Below, in pieces: positions 44,360 through 53,872 of a DNA stretch of 64,000 nt (the first letter of the stretch is position 1; each line of letters opens with the position of its first letter). The DNA is from Actinomycetospora cinnamomea (lineage in GTDB: Bacteria > Actinomycetota > Actinomycetes > Mycobacteriales > Pseudonocardiaceae). Both the position numbers and the translations under genes were made by a program. Under the pieces are notes generated by a model. That model was not told where the DNA came from. It was given only the letters and a program-made list of their open reading frames with translations, and did no database searches. The DNA lies in NCBI RefSeq assembly GCF_003096675.1, contig NZ_QEKW01000008.1, forward strand, positions 62,001 through 126,000, in the 5' to 3' direction.

Positions 44360-45760
44360 TCAGCCGGCCACGCCCATGCGTGCCGCCGCGAGCACGCCGC
44401 CGGGGTCGACACGGCGGCGCACGGCCCCGATGCGCTCGATCTCCGCCGGGCCCCACGCGAGCTCCGGTCGTGCGGCGACGGCGTACGGGTTCACCCAGTT
44501 CAGACCGGTGCGCGACGCGGCCCACGGCGCCAGGGAGTCGATGAGCCCGCGACCCAGGGCCGGGACGACCTCCTCCAGCCCGGGCATCATCGGTCCGACG
44601 ACGCCGATCAGGAAGCGCACGTCCCGGGGCGCGAGGCCCTGGGTCTCGCGCTCGAGGGCACCCGCCAGGTGGCGCACCTCGACGAGGAAGAGCGGGATGT
44701 CGCGGTCCGGGCCGGCAGCGGTGAGCACGGCCTCGAGGCAGGCCTCGTCGACCTCGGCGAGGAAGCAGCCGTCGGCCCAGAACGGCATCGGGTCCGGCGG
44801 GTCGAGGTGCACGGTGTCGATCGCGGCGTAGGACATCTCGTCGATCATGTCCATCATCGGCGGCCCCACCGCGCGCATCGGGGCGAGCAGCTCGCAGCCC
44901 TCCTCGGCCGACCCGAGGTACGCCACCCTCAGGTGCGCCAGCGTCCGGCCGCGCAGGGGCGGCGGGACGGCCTCGATGTCGGGTGCGCGCAGGATCGCGA
45001 CCGAGGTGGTCATTTCCTCCGGCAGCGTCGGCGCCCACTCGCGCCACGCGCGCAGCACCGCGGGGATGTCGGGCGCCTCCCAGAAGGCGCTGCCGCCGTA
45101 CATGCGCGGCCCCTCGATGAGCTCGAACTCGAGCTCGGTGACGATGCCGACCGCGTCCTTGCTGCCCAGCACCACGTCGAACAGCTCGGGGTCCGCCTCG
45201 CGGGAGACGTCGCGGACCGCGCCGTCCCCGGTGACGACGGTGAGGCGCCGCACGCGGTCGCTCGCGAAGCCGTAGCGCCGGACGAACGGTCCGACACCGC
45301 CGCCAACGGTGTAGCCGGCGATGCCGACGTCGGACGAGGAGCCGTTGAGCCCGGCGAGCCCGAGCGGCGCGGCCGCCTCGACGAGCCGGGCCCACTTCAC
45401 GCCCGCGCCGACGGTGGCGCTCCGGGACACGGGGTCGATCTCCAGCCGGTCCAGCCGACGCGTCGTGATCGCGAGGGTGCCCCGCTGGGAGAGGTCGCCG
45501 TGTCCCGTGGCCAGCACGCCGACCGGGATGTCGTGCGCGGCCGCCCACCGCACCGCGGCGGCCACGTCGTCGGCCGACGTCGCCCCGACGACGGCGACGG
45601 GGGCGTGCTCGAGCGCGAGGTTGTAGCCCGCCAGCTCGGCGACCAGCTCGACGTCGCCGGCTCCGAGCACCGGCCCGGCGACCGCCCGGCGCAGCTCCGC
45701 CAGGACGCTCACCTCCACCCGGCCGGTCGTCGTGGCGGCGCTCTCGCCCAGCTCGGTCAT
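44360..45760 (-). CDS. FAD-linked oxidoreductase, BBE/PCMH type
   Basis: This 466-residue protein has the PCMH FAD-binding domain (about 40-220): VVGATSADDVAAAVRWAA, VLATGHGD (the position of the covalent-FAD His in relatives), GLNGSSSDVGIAGYTVGGGVGPFVRRYG and VLGSKDAVGIVTELEFEL. A substrate domain follows, with the C-terminal BBE-like segment LNWVNPYAVAARPELAWG. It probably oxidises an alcohol or sugar. The ATG at 45760 with GGAG 6 nt upstream is chosen over an earlier ATG. A TACCGT element lies upstream at about 45818-45823. Confidence 0.87.
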   Translation of the reverse strand: MTELGESAATTTGRVEVSVLAELRRAVAGPVLGAGDVELVAELAGYNLALEHAPVAVVGATSADDVAAAVRWAAAHDIPVGVLATGHGDLSQRGTLAITTRRLDRLEIDPVSRSATVGAGVKWARLVEAAAPLGLAGLNGSSSDVGIAGYTVGGGVGPFVRRYGFASDRVRRLTVVTGDGAVRDVSREADPELFDVVLGSKDAVGIVTELEFELIEGPRMYGGSAFWEAPDIPAVLRAWREWAPTLPEEMTTSVAILRAPDIEAVPPPLRGRTLAHLRVAYLGSAEEGCELLAPMRAVGPPMMDMIDEMSYAAIDTVHLDPPDPMPFWADGCFLAEVDEACLEAVLTAAGPDRDIPLFLVEVRHLAGALERETQGLAPRDVRFLIGVVGPMMPGLEEVVPALGRGLIDSLAPWAASRTGLNWVNPYAVAARPELAWGPAEIERIGAVRRRVDPGGVLAAARMGVAG

Positions 45761-45902
45761 CGCACGCTCCGTGTCCTCGACGTCATCGCCCAGAAGTGGG
45801 GACAACAGTGGCGACCCACGGTAGGGAGTCACTGTACGTGCAACAAGCCCGAGTCCCGTGGTCCGTTCGGTACGGAGAGTGAGATCAGGAGGCGCAGCCT
45901 GG

Positions 45903-46889
45903 TCACCGCGGGTTGCCGCGCGGACGGATCGTGGCGTTCGGCAGGGCGGGCGCCGGCAGGCGCGCCGCGGCGCCGCGCCGCCCGTCGCGCGCGACGTAGC
46001 CCTCGACCTCGCCGAAGCGCTCGCTGCCGGCCTCCCACGCCTCCCGGAACGCGACGATCTCCTCGTGGCTGCGGCCGACGAAGTTCCAGAACATGACGAT
46101 CTGCTCCCCGAACGGTGGGCCGCCGAGCAGGACGAGACGCGCGCGGCCGTCCGCCGCCGTGATCTCCAGCCTGCGGGGACCGGGGTCGACGACGCCCAGC
46201 TCGCCGGGCCCGAGCGGCTGCCCCTGCAGTGCCACGCGACCGCCGTCGACGAGCAGGCCGTGCTCGAAGGCCGGATCGACGTCCAGCGCGAGGCGGGCGC
46301 CGGCGTCGACGAGCAGCTCCGCCCCGAGCAGCGGGGTCGTGGTGACGACGGGCGAGGAGGCGCCGGCGAGGTCGCCGAGGAACACCCGCACCGTCGCCCC
46401 TTCCAGCGTCACCGGCGCCGGCACGTGGTGGGCGAAGTCGCGCGGGGCGTCGCGGGCGTGCTCGGGCAGCGCGACCCACAGCTGCACCCCGTGGAGCACG
46501 GTGGTGCCGGGCGTGCTGACCTCGGAGTGGGCGATGCCGTGCCCGGCGGTCATGAGGTTGAGCTCGCCCGGGCGCACGATCGCGTGCACGCCCAGGCTGT
46601 CGCGGTGCTCGACCTCGCCGGTGAACAGCCAGCTCACCGTGGCCAGACCCGTGTGCGGGTGGGGCGGGACGTCCATGCCGCCGGAGGCCGAGGTGTCGTC
46701 GGGGCCGTAGTGGTCGACGAAGCACCACGCGCCGACCAGCGAGCGCTGCCGCTGGGGCAGCGTGCGCCGCACGGACATCGCCCGCGGGCCGCCGAGCGGC
46801 ACCGCGCGCGGGGTGAGGACCTCGACCTGCGGCGCCGCACCCCCGGGCGCGCAGTGGACCTCGGGCGGCGCGATCTCGGTGTTGCTCAC
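45903..46889 (-). CDS. pirin family protein
   Basis: This 328-residue bicupin has the N-terminal metal site HPHTGLATVSWLFTGEVEHRDS and GIAHSE, where three His and a Glu are expected to bind iron, and the C-terminal pirin domain (FWNFVGRSHEEIVAFREAWEAG). Pirins can act as quercetinases or redox-sensing cofactors. The GTG at 46889 follows a GGAGG-containing purine run. The gene lies 19 bp downstream of adnB on the same strand and may be read through from it. Confidence 0.9.
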   Translation of the reverse strand: MSNTEIAPPEVHCAPGGAAPQVEVLTPRAVPLGGPRAMSVRRTLPQRQRSLVGAWCFVDHYGPDDTSASGGMDVPPHPHTGLATVSWLFTGEVEHRDSLGVHAIVRPGELNLMTAGHGIAHSEVSTPGTTVLHGVQLWVALPEHARDAPRDFAHHVPAPVTLEGATVRVFLGDLAGASSPVVTTTPLLGAELLVDAGARLALDVDPAFEHGLLVDGGRVALQGQPLGPGELGVVDPGPRRLEITAADGRARLVLLGGPPFGEQIVMFWNFVGRSHEEIVAFREAWEAGSERFGEVEGYVARDGRRGAAARLPAPALPNATIRPRGNPR

Positions 46890-46908
46890 GCCCCGATCCT
46901 CCTCCGGT

Positions 46909-49900
46909 TCACCGCGGCTCGGGGTCGACGTCGGGCGGCGGCCCGTGGTCGGCGTCGGGGTCGGGGCCGGCCCCGGGAGGCGCCGCCGGGTCGCCCTCGG
47001 GAACACGCTGCTCCTCGGGGACCGTGGCGACGAGTGCGCGCAGGCCCGCGGCGTCGAGCAGATCGGCCGGGGCCACGGTGTGGTCGTGGCGCACGTAGTG
47101 CAGCGCCGCGCGCACCCGCTCGACGGGGATCCCCGACAGCGACGACCACGCCAGCCGGTAGGCCGCGAGCTGCACGGCCAGCGCCGGCAGGGCCTCGTCG
47201 CGCGGCAACGCGCCCGTCTTCCAGTCGACGACCGTCGCGCCGCCGTCGGCGTCCGCGAACACCGCGTCGATGCGCCCGCGCACCAACGTGCCCGCGACCT
47301 CGGTCTCGAACGGCACCTCGACCGCCACGGGCGTGCGCGTGGCCCAGCGGCTGGCGGTGAACCGCTCGCGCAGTTCCGCGACGTCGGCGGCGCCCGCCGG
47401 GTCGGCGGCGTCGGCGGCGTCGGCGTCGGCGGCGCCGGGGAGCTCGTCGAACTCCAGCAGCTCGGTGGCCGAGAACCAGCGCTCCAGCCACGCGTGGAAC
47501 TCCGTGCCCCGCCGCGCGCGCGGGTCCGGTGGCCGCGGTACGGGTCGGCGCAGCCGGCGGGCCAGCGCGTCGGGATCGGCGGCGAGGTCGACCAGCTGGC
47601 TGACCGAGAGCTGCGGCGGGAGCAGCACCCGTGCGTGGCGGTCCCGCGCCGCGGCCCGCTCGGCGAGCAGGACCTCGATGTCGGCGGCCCAGCCGTCGGG
47701 GTCCTCGGCCTGCCCGTCACCGGGTGCCTCCGCGCGGCGCCGGCGGGCGGCCCGGACCAGGGCGGCGCCCTCGTCGACGGCGGCACGGCGGTGGCCCAGC
47801 GGGTCGACGGGCCACCCGGCCTCGTGCACCGCGGCCGCCAGGGGGTTGGTGTCGCCCTCGGCCGGCGGCTCGGCCCAGGTGTCGACGACCCCGCATCGCC
47901 CATCGCCCGCCGCGGCGAGCTCCCCGACCTCGGCCAGCAGATCGGACGGCCCGCGCGGGGTGTCGCCGGTCTCGCCCCACCAGTGCCCGGAGACGAGCAG
48001 GGCACGCTCGGCGCGGGTCAGCGCGACGTAGAACAGGCGCCGCTCCTCGACGAGGCGGCGGTCGTCGAACGCCCGCTCGTGGACGTCCAGGCGCTCCTGG
48101 ACCTCCTTGCGGTCGGCGGCGCCGTCGAGCTCGAGCTCGGGGAGGTCGGGGCGGTCGCCGCGCAGGTGCACGGGCAGCGACGCGACCGAGGTCAGCCAGG
48201 ACCCGGAGCGCTTCGAGGCCGGGAACACCTTGTCGACGACGTGGGGCAGCGCGACGAGCTCCCACTCGAGGCCCTTCGCGGCGTGCACGGTGAGCACCTG
48301 CACCCGCGTGCCGCCGGTGGCCGGATCGGCCACATCCACCTCGCCGGGCGTCAGGCCGTCCTCGGCCTCCTCGGCGGCGTCGAGATACGCCAGCAGCGCG
48401 GTGACCGTCGCCGCGCCGCCCGACGACGCGGCCCCGGCAGCGAAGTCGGCCACGACCTCGGCGAACGCGTCGAGGTGCGCCCGCCCGACCGGTCCGGGAC
48501 GCGCGGCGGTCTCGACGTCGAGCAGCAGCACCCGCTCGACGTCGGCGACCAGGTCGACGAGCGGCGCAGTGACGCGACGGCGCAGCATCGCGAGCTCGCG
48601 GGCGAGGTGCGTGAGGCGCTCGAAGCCCGCAGACGAGTAGCGCGCCGCCGGGCCCGGGTCGTCGAGCGCGTCGACCAGCCCGGCCCGCTCGGCGTGCTCG
48701 CCGGGCAGCGCGGCGGCGACCGGGTCGGGGACGGCGTCGCTGACGGTCGCGGGGTGGTCGGCCGGTGCCGCCAGCTCGCGCGCCCGCCGCCAGAGCGCGG
48801 CGAGGTCGGCGCCGCCGATGCGCCAGCGCGCGCCGGTGAGCAGCCGGACCGCGGCCCCGCCCGCCAGTGGGTCGACCACGAGGCGCAGCGCCGAGACGAC
48901 GTCGCGGACCTCGGGCTCGTCGAGCAGCCCGCCCAGGCCCACGACCTCCACGGGCAGGTCGCGGGCGCGCAGGGCGGCGGCGAGCGCGCTCATGTCCGCG
49001 CGCCGGCGCACCAGCACCGCCGTGGTCGGGGGTTCCTCGCCCGCGTCGGCGGCGGCGCGCCAGCGGTCGGCGATCGCGTCGGCGGTCCACGCCCGCTCGG
49101 CCTCGACGTCGGCGTGCAGCGCGACCCGCACGTCGCCCGCCGGCGCCCCGGGGCGGGGCCGGAGCTCGTCGACGGGCACCCCGGAGGCGCGCAGCGGCTG
49201 GGCGATCCCGTTGGCCAGCGCGAGCACCTCGGGCGGGTTGCGGAAACTCGTGAGCAGGCCGTACCGCGCGGCGGCGACGGGCTCGCCGTCGGCGTCGGTC
49301 CGCGGGAAGTCGGTGACGAAGCGCGGCAGGTTGGCCGCGCTGGCCCCCCGCCAGCCGTAGATCGACTGGAAGGGGTCTCCGACCGCGGTCACCGACGTCG
49401 CCTCGTCGCCGGCGAACAGCGACCGCAGCAGGATGCGCTGCGCGTGGCCGGTGTCCTGGTACTCGTCGAGCAGCACGGCCCGGTAGCCCTCGCGCTCGGC
49501 GGCTCCGACCTCCTCGTGCTGCTCGGCCAGGCGGGCCGCCGCGGCCATCTGATCGGCGAAGTCGAGGCAGCGCTCGGCCCGCTTGCGCGCGGCCAGCTCC
49601 TCGACCAGCGGCAGCAGCGCCGCCCGGAACCGCTGGGCGGCCACCTGGTTGGCCAGCGCCTGCGGCAGCGCCGCCCGCTGGCCCTTCGCCCGGGGAGCGT
49701 CCTCGACGGCGCGGGCGAAGCGTTCGGCGTGGACGCGCAGCGCCTCGGGGTCGGCGAGGTGCTCGCCGAGCTCGCCGGCGAGCGCCTGGACGAGCGCGGT
49801 GACGGTGGCGGGCACGCGGTCGGTGTCGAGGTCGGCCGCCCAGGTGGACACGATGCGGTGCGCGAGCTGCCAGGACGCGGTGGGCGAGAGCAACCGGGCG

Positions 49901-50337
49901 CCGGGATCGACCGGCAGGCGCAGGCCGTGCTCGGTGAGCAGGCGCCCCGCGTAGGCGTGGTAGGTCGAGATGGCGGGCTCGCCCGCGCGGGCTGCGAGCC
50001 GGCGGTCGCCGCTGGGGTCGAGCTCGTCGAGCAGCGGCGAGGCCGCGAGCACCCGCAGCCGGCGCCGCACCCGGTCGGCGAGCTGGCCCGCGGCCTTGCG
50101 CGTGAACGTCAGGCCGAGGACCTGCTCCGGGCGCACGAGGCCGTTGGCGACGAGCCACACCACCCGCGCCGCCATCGTCTCGGTCTTGCCCGAGCCCGCC
50201 CCGGCGGTGACCAGCGCCGGTTCGAACGGCGCGCCGATGACCTCGGCCTGCTCCTCGGTGGGGCGGCGCAGGCCGAGGCGCTCGGCGAGCTCGACGGGGT
50301 CGACCAGCTCGGCCCCCGGGGGTGCCACGAGCGTCAC
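46909..50337 (-). CDS. adnB: AdnB helicase-nuclease subunit (RecBCD/AddAB functional counterpart)
   Basis: This 1142-residue protein has a UvrD-type motor in the first about 700 residues (Walker A TAGAGSGKTETM, DEYQD in [44 protein letters not shown]) and a C-terminal RecB-family nuclease (RIDAVFADADGG, VVDWKTGALP, QLAAYRLAW). AdnA and AdnB together resect double-strand ends in Actinobacteria. The motor motifs are intact, consistent with AdnB being the leading motor. The GTG at 50337 overlaps the adnA stop by 4 bp. The C-terminal tail is Asp/Pro-rich. Confidence 0.93.
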   Translation of the reverse strand: MTLVAPPGAELVDPVELAERLGLRRPTEEQAEVIGAPFEPALVTAGAGSGKTETMAARVVWLVANGLVRPEQVLGLTFTRKAAGQLADRVRRRLRVLAASPLLDELDPSGDRRLAARAGEPAISTYHAYAGRLLTEHGLRLPVDPGARLLSPTASWQLAHRIVSTWAADLDTDRVPATVTALVQALAGELGEHLADPEALRVHAERFARAVEDAPRAKGQRAALPQALANQVAAQRFRAALLPLVEELAARKRAERCLDFADQMAAAARLAEQHEEVGAAEREGYRAVLLDEYQDTGHAQRILLRSLFAGDEATSVTAVGDPFQSIYGWRGASAANLPRFVTDFPRTDADGEPVAAARYGLLTSFRNPPEVLALANGIAQPLRASGVPVDELRPRPGAPAGDVRVALHADVEAERAWTADAIADRWRAAADAGEEPPTTAVLVRRRADMSALAAALRARDLPVEVVGLGGLLDEPEVRDVVSALRLVVDPLAGGAAVRLLTGARWRIGGADLAALWRRARELAAPADHPATVSDAVPDPVAAALPGEHAERAGLVDALDDPGPAARYSSAGFERLTHLARELAMLRRRVTAPLVDLVADVERVLLLDVETAARPGPVGRAHLDAFAEVVADFAAGAASSGGAATVTALLAYLDAAEEAEDGLTPGEVDVADPATGGTRVQVLTVHAAKGLEWELVALPHVVDKVFPASKRSGSWLTSVASLPVHLRGDRPDLPELELDGAADRKEVQERLDVHERAFDDRRLVEERRLFYVALTRAERALLVSGHWWGETGDTPRGPSDLLAEVGELAAAGDGRCGVVDTWAEPPAEGDTNPLAAAVHEAGWPVDPLGHRRAAVDEGAALVRAARRRRAEAPGDGQAEDPDGWAADIEVLLAERAAARDRHARVLLPPQLSVSQLVDLAADPDALARRLRRPVPRPPDPRARRGTEFHAWLERWFSATELLEFDELPGAADADAADAADPAGAADVAELRERFTASRWATRTPVAVEVPFETEVAGTLVRGRIDAVFADADGGATVVDWKTGALPRDEALPALAVQLAAYRLAWSSLSGIPVERVRAALHYVRHDHTVAPADLLDAAGLRALVATVPEEQRVPEGDPAAPPGAGPDPDADHGPPPDVDPEPR

Positions 50338-53300
50338 GGGACCTGCCTCCCCGACACGTGCACCGGGCAGGCGGTGCGCACCGGGCAGCGCGGGCACGCG
50401 TCGTTCTCGCGCCCGACGAAGGCCGGGCCCTCGGTGGCGCGGGCCGCGGCGGCGACGGCGTCGCGCCACTGGGCCAGGCCCTCGTCGTCGAGCGGGGCCT
50501 GGGCGCGCTCCTTGGCCGCGCCCCCCGCCCGCGAGAGGTAGACGAGGCGGGCGCCGCCCGGCGCGGTGCGCGCCGCCGTGCGGTCGGGCCCGGCGAGGGT
50601 CTCGGCGAAGGCCCCGAGGGCCGTGGCGAGCTGGTAGACCGCGAGCTGCGGGTGGGCCTCGGCGTCGGCCTTGGAGATCGGCGTCTTGCCGGTCTTCACG
50701 TCGATGATCACCGGGCGGCCGTGCGGGTCGATCTCGAGGCGGTCGACCCGGCCGCGCACCCGCACGCCCTCGGCCACCGCGACCTCCAGCTCGCGCTCCA
50801 CCGCGGCCTCGGTGAGATGGGCGCGGGTCTGCTCACGCCACGCGAGGAACGACGCCAGCATCCGCCGGGTGTTGGCGAGCTCGCGCCGCGAGAACCACGG
50901 CGCGCCCGCGTCCACCGACGCCCACGCGACGTCGAGGGCCTCGGTGAGCTCGCGCTCGTCGGCTCCCTCGGCGGCACGCTGCACCAGGGCGTGCACGAGC
51001 GAACCGGTGACCGAGGCGAGCGAGTCGGAGTCGTCCCCGCCGTGGGTCTGCAGCGCCCAGCGCAGCGGGCAGGTCAGGATCGTCTCCACCGCGCTGGGGC
51101 TGACCGAGACCGGCGTCCCGGGCGGGCGCAGCGGCTCGCCGGTGGAGGGCGCGAGCAGGCCGTACCAGTCGGCGGGGTCGGCGCCCGGCACGCCGGCGTC
51201 GGCGAGGCGTGCGAGGCCGTCGGCGGCACGTCCGCGGCGCTCCGTGTCGGCGTCCGGGTCGGTGACGACGCGGCGCAGCTCGCCGACGAGCTCGGCCATC
51301 ACGAGCGCGCGTCCGGGGCGGCTGCGGGGACGCTGCGCCGCGGCCGGGTCGTCCGGAGCGGCGGCCGGGCCGCCGTCGACGTCGTCGAGGAACCGCGAGG
51401 GCGTGACGTCCTCGGCCTCGACGGCGCTGACGTGCACCGCGTGTCGGGCCCGGGACAGGGCGACGGCGAACAGGCGCCGCTCCTCGGCGAGCAGGGGCGC
51501 CTGGCCGGACACCGCCGGGTCGTCGGGGACGCCGGCGAGGACGTCGACCAGCCGTTCGACACCGAGCAGCGTGCCCCGTCGCCGCAGGTCGGGCCAGCTG
51601 CCCTCCTGGACGTCGGGGATGACGACGACGTCCCACTCGCGGCCGCGGGAGGCGTGGGCGGTGAGGACGGCGACGGCCTCGCCGTCCGGGGCGCGCGGGG
51701 CGAGGGTGTCGGCGCGGATGCGCTGGTCGTCGGCCTGGGCCACGAACCCGGCGACGGTGCCGCCGGGCAGGTCCTCGACGAAGCGGGCGGCACGCTCGAC
51801 CAGGGCCACGACGGCGTCGAGGTCGCGGTCGGCCTGCGCCCCGGCGACCCCGCCGCGCTCGCTGGCCGCGACCCACCGACGCTGCAGGCCGCTGCGCTCC
51901 CACACCGCCCACAGCACGTCGGGCACCGAGGCACCCGCGCGGATGGCGTGCGCCGCGGCGGCGAGCAGCTCGCCGACGCGAGCCAGCGGGTCGGCCTCGG
52001 AGGGGCTGAGCAGGGCCAGGGGGTTCTTCTCCTCGTGGACGTGGGCGAGCAGCGCCTCGACGATCAGCGCGTCGCTCGGGGTGTCGGCGGCGCCCCCGCC
52101 GGCCTCGTGGAGCCGCAGCAGCCCGCGGCGCAGGCGGCGCACGGCCAGCGGGTCGGCGCCGCCGAGCGGGGACGCGAGCAGCGTGAGCGCGGTGTCGGCG
52201 TCGAGACGCGCGGGGTCGGCGGCGCAGCGCAGCACGGTGAGCAGTGGGGCCACGGCGGGCAGCGCGGCGAGCGGGGTGTCGTCGGCGGGGACGGCCAGCG
52301 GCACGCCCGCCGCGAGCAGGGCCCGGCGCAGCGGCGGCAGCGAGCCCGCCACCGAGCGCACGAGCACGGCCATCCGCGACCAGGGCACGCCGTCCTGGAG
52401 GTGGGCACGGCGCAGGCGGTCGGCGACGGCCGCGGCCTGGCGGCCCGGGGTGGCGAAGACGTCGACGGTCACGGCGCCCTCGGGCCCGTCGTCGTGCCCC
52501 GGCGGGGCGGTGCGGGTGCGCCCCGGGCCGGCGCCGGGCAGGGCGGCGACGACGCGGGCGACGGCGTCGCGGAGAGCCGGGCGGCTGCGGTGGTCGGCGC
52601 GCAGCACCACGGTCGCGAGGCCACCGGGGTCGGCGTCGCGCAGCAGGGCCGGGTCGGCGCCACGGAACCCGAGCACCGAGGAGTCGGGGTCGCCGGCGAG
52701 CACCCAGTCGTCGGCGGCCTCGCCGAGCGCGCGGGCGAGCTCGACCTGCTGGGGATCCATGTCGTGGGCGTCGTCGACGACCAGGTGGCGCACGGCGGCG
52801 CGCTCGGCCTCGAGCAGCTCGGGGTCGGCGACGAAGGCGTCGAGGACGGCGGCGACGAGCTCGGCGGCGTCCAGCGGCGGGGCCGAGGCCAGCGGGTTGG
52901 CCGACCCGGCCGCGGCGCGCAGGAGCGTGACCTCCTCGTACGTGCGGTAGAACCGCCCCGCCGCGACCCAGGCCGGCGTGTGGTGGCGCTTGCCGAGGTC
53001 GGCGAGCTCGCGGGGCCCGAGCCCGCGTTCGGCGGCGCGGAGCAGGAGATCGCGCACCTCGCCGGCGAAGGCGGGCGCCTCGAGCGCCGGGCGCATCCGC
53101 ACCGGCCAGCCCGACGGCACGCCCGCGCCCGCGACCTCGCCGGCGAGGAGCTCGCGCACCATGGCGTCCTGCTGGGCGCCGGGCAGCAGGCGCGGCGGCG
53201 CCTCGCCCCGGCGGGCGGCGTGCCGGCGCAGCACGGCGAAGGCGTAGGAGTGGACACTGCGCACGAAGGGCTCGCCCACCGCGGAGGCCCCCGGCTCCCG

Positions 53301-53603
53301 GCCCGCGTCCTGGCCCGCGAGCGCACGGCGGCGCGCGGCGATCCGCTCGCGCAGCGCGGCGGCGGCCCGCCGGTCGCCGACCAGGACGAGGGGGCGGGCA
53401 TCGGGCTCGGCGTGGAGCAGGCGCGCCACCCGCTCGGCGAGCAGCGTCGTGCGGCCCGTGCCCGGCCCGCCGAGGACGCGCAGGAACCCGGCGTCGTGCT
53501 CGAGCACCCGGCGCGCGGCGTCGTCGAGCACCAGCTCGCCCGGCACCCACGGCGCGGCGCGGCGCAGCTCGGGCGCACGGCCGGCGCTCGTCGGGTGGCT
53601 CAC
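50334..53603 (-). CDS. adnA: AdnA helicase-nuclease subunit
   Basis: This 1089-residue protein has a UvrD-like N-terminal domain with a degenerate motor. Walker A reads GGPGTGR51TTLL, with Arg instead of Lys, and motif II reads VVDDAHDMD instead of DExxD. The C-terminal RecB-type nuclease is intact (VIIDVKTGKTP, QLAVYQLA). The cysteines in LTCPLRWAL and ACPRCPVRTACPVH near the end look like an AddB-type Fe-S cluster. The GTG at 53603 follows GGAG at 8 nt. It is the first gene of the adnA-adnB operon and the counterpart of Rv3202c. Confidence 0.92.
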   Translation of the reverse strand: MSHPTSAGRAPELRRAAPWVPGELVLDDAARRVLEHDAGFLRVLGGPGTGRTTLLAERVARLLHAEPDARPLVLVGDRRAAAALRERIAARRRALAGQDAGREPGASAVGEPFVRSVHSYAFAVLRRHAARRGEAPPRLLPGAQQDAMVRELLAGEVAGAGVPSGWPVRMRPALEAPAFAGEVRDLLLRAAERGLGPRELADLGKRHHTPAWVAAGRFYRTYEEVTLLRAAAGSANPLASAPPLDAAELVAAVLDAFVADPELLEAERAAVRHLVVDDAHDMDPQQVELARALGEAADDWVLAGDPDSSVLGFRGADPALLRDADPGGLATVVLRADHRSRPALRDAVARVVAALPGAGPGRTRTAPPGHDDGPEGAVTVDVFATPGRQAAAVADRLRRAHLQDGVPWSRMAVLVRSVAGSLPPLRRALLAAGVPLAVPADDTPLAALPAVAPLLTVLRCAADPARLDADTALTLLASPLGGADPLAVRRLRRGLLRLHEAGGGAADTPSDALIVEALLAHVHEEKNPLALLSPSEADPLARVGELLAAAAHAIRAGASVPDVLWAVWERSGLQRRWVAASERGGVAGAQADRDLDAVVALVERAARFVEDLPGGTVAGFVAQADDQRIRADTLAPRAPDGEAVAVLTAHASRGREWDVVVIPDVQEGSWPDLRRRGTLLGVERLVDVLAGVPDDPAVSGQAPLLAEERRLFAVALSRARHAVHVSAVEAEDVTPSRFLDDVDGGPAAAPDDPAAAQRPRSRPGRALVMAELVGELRRVVTDPDADTERRGRAADGLARLADAGVPGADPADWYGLLAPSTGEPLRPPGTPVSVSPSAVETILTCPLRWALQTHGGDDSDSLASVTGSLVHALVQRAAEGADERELTEALDVAWASVDAGAPWFSRRELANTRRMLASFLAWREQTRAHLTEAAVERELEVAVAEGVRVRGRVDRLEIDPHGRPVIIDVKTGKTPISKADAEAHPQLAVYQLATALGAFAETLAGPDRTAARTAPGGARLVYLSRAGGAAKERAQAPLDDEGLAQWRDAVAAAARATEGPAFVGRENDACPRCPVRTACPVHVSGRQVP

Positions 53604-53690
53604 GTCCACCACTCCACCACGACCCCCCGACAACACCGTGCCGGGTCGGCGTGTGTGTCGGCGCGAGCGTGCGGCGTGCCCGGTGGGGGC

Positions 53691-53771
53691 GCACACGGGG
53701 GTGTGCGAGCAATGCGGCTTTCCTGGCGTTGAACGCCAGGATCGCCACATCCTCGCCGTCGCGACACGCCG
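53691..53771 (+). repeat. 80-bp palindromic element, copy A
   Basis: It contains two hairpins: GCACACGG...GTGTGC at the outer end and the palindrome CTGGCGTTGAACGCCAG at 53723-53739. The conserved core CGAGCAATGCGGCTTT lies between them, then CACATCCTC, then CGACACGCCG at the inner end. It lies in the divergent promoter gap between adnA and the alkyltransferase-like gene and is inverted relative to copy B. Confidence 0.85.
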
Positions 53772-53872
53772 GGCACGTCGTGGCCGGTCTGACGGCCACC
53801 GGACGTCGGGAAGCCCGCACGGGTCGCCGAGGTCCGGTGCGCACACTCCGGGCGTCGTGCTGGACTGCGCGT

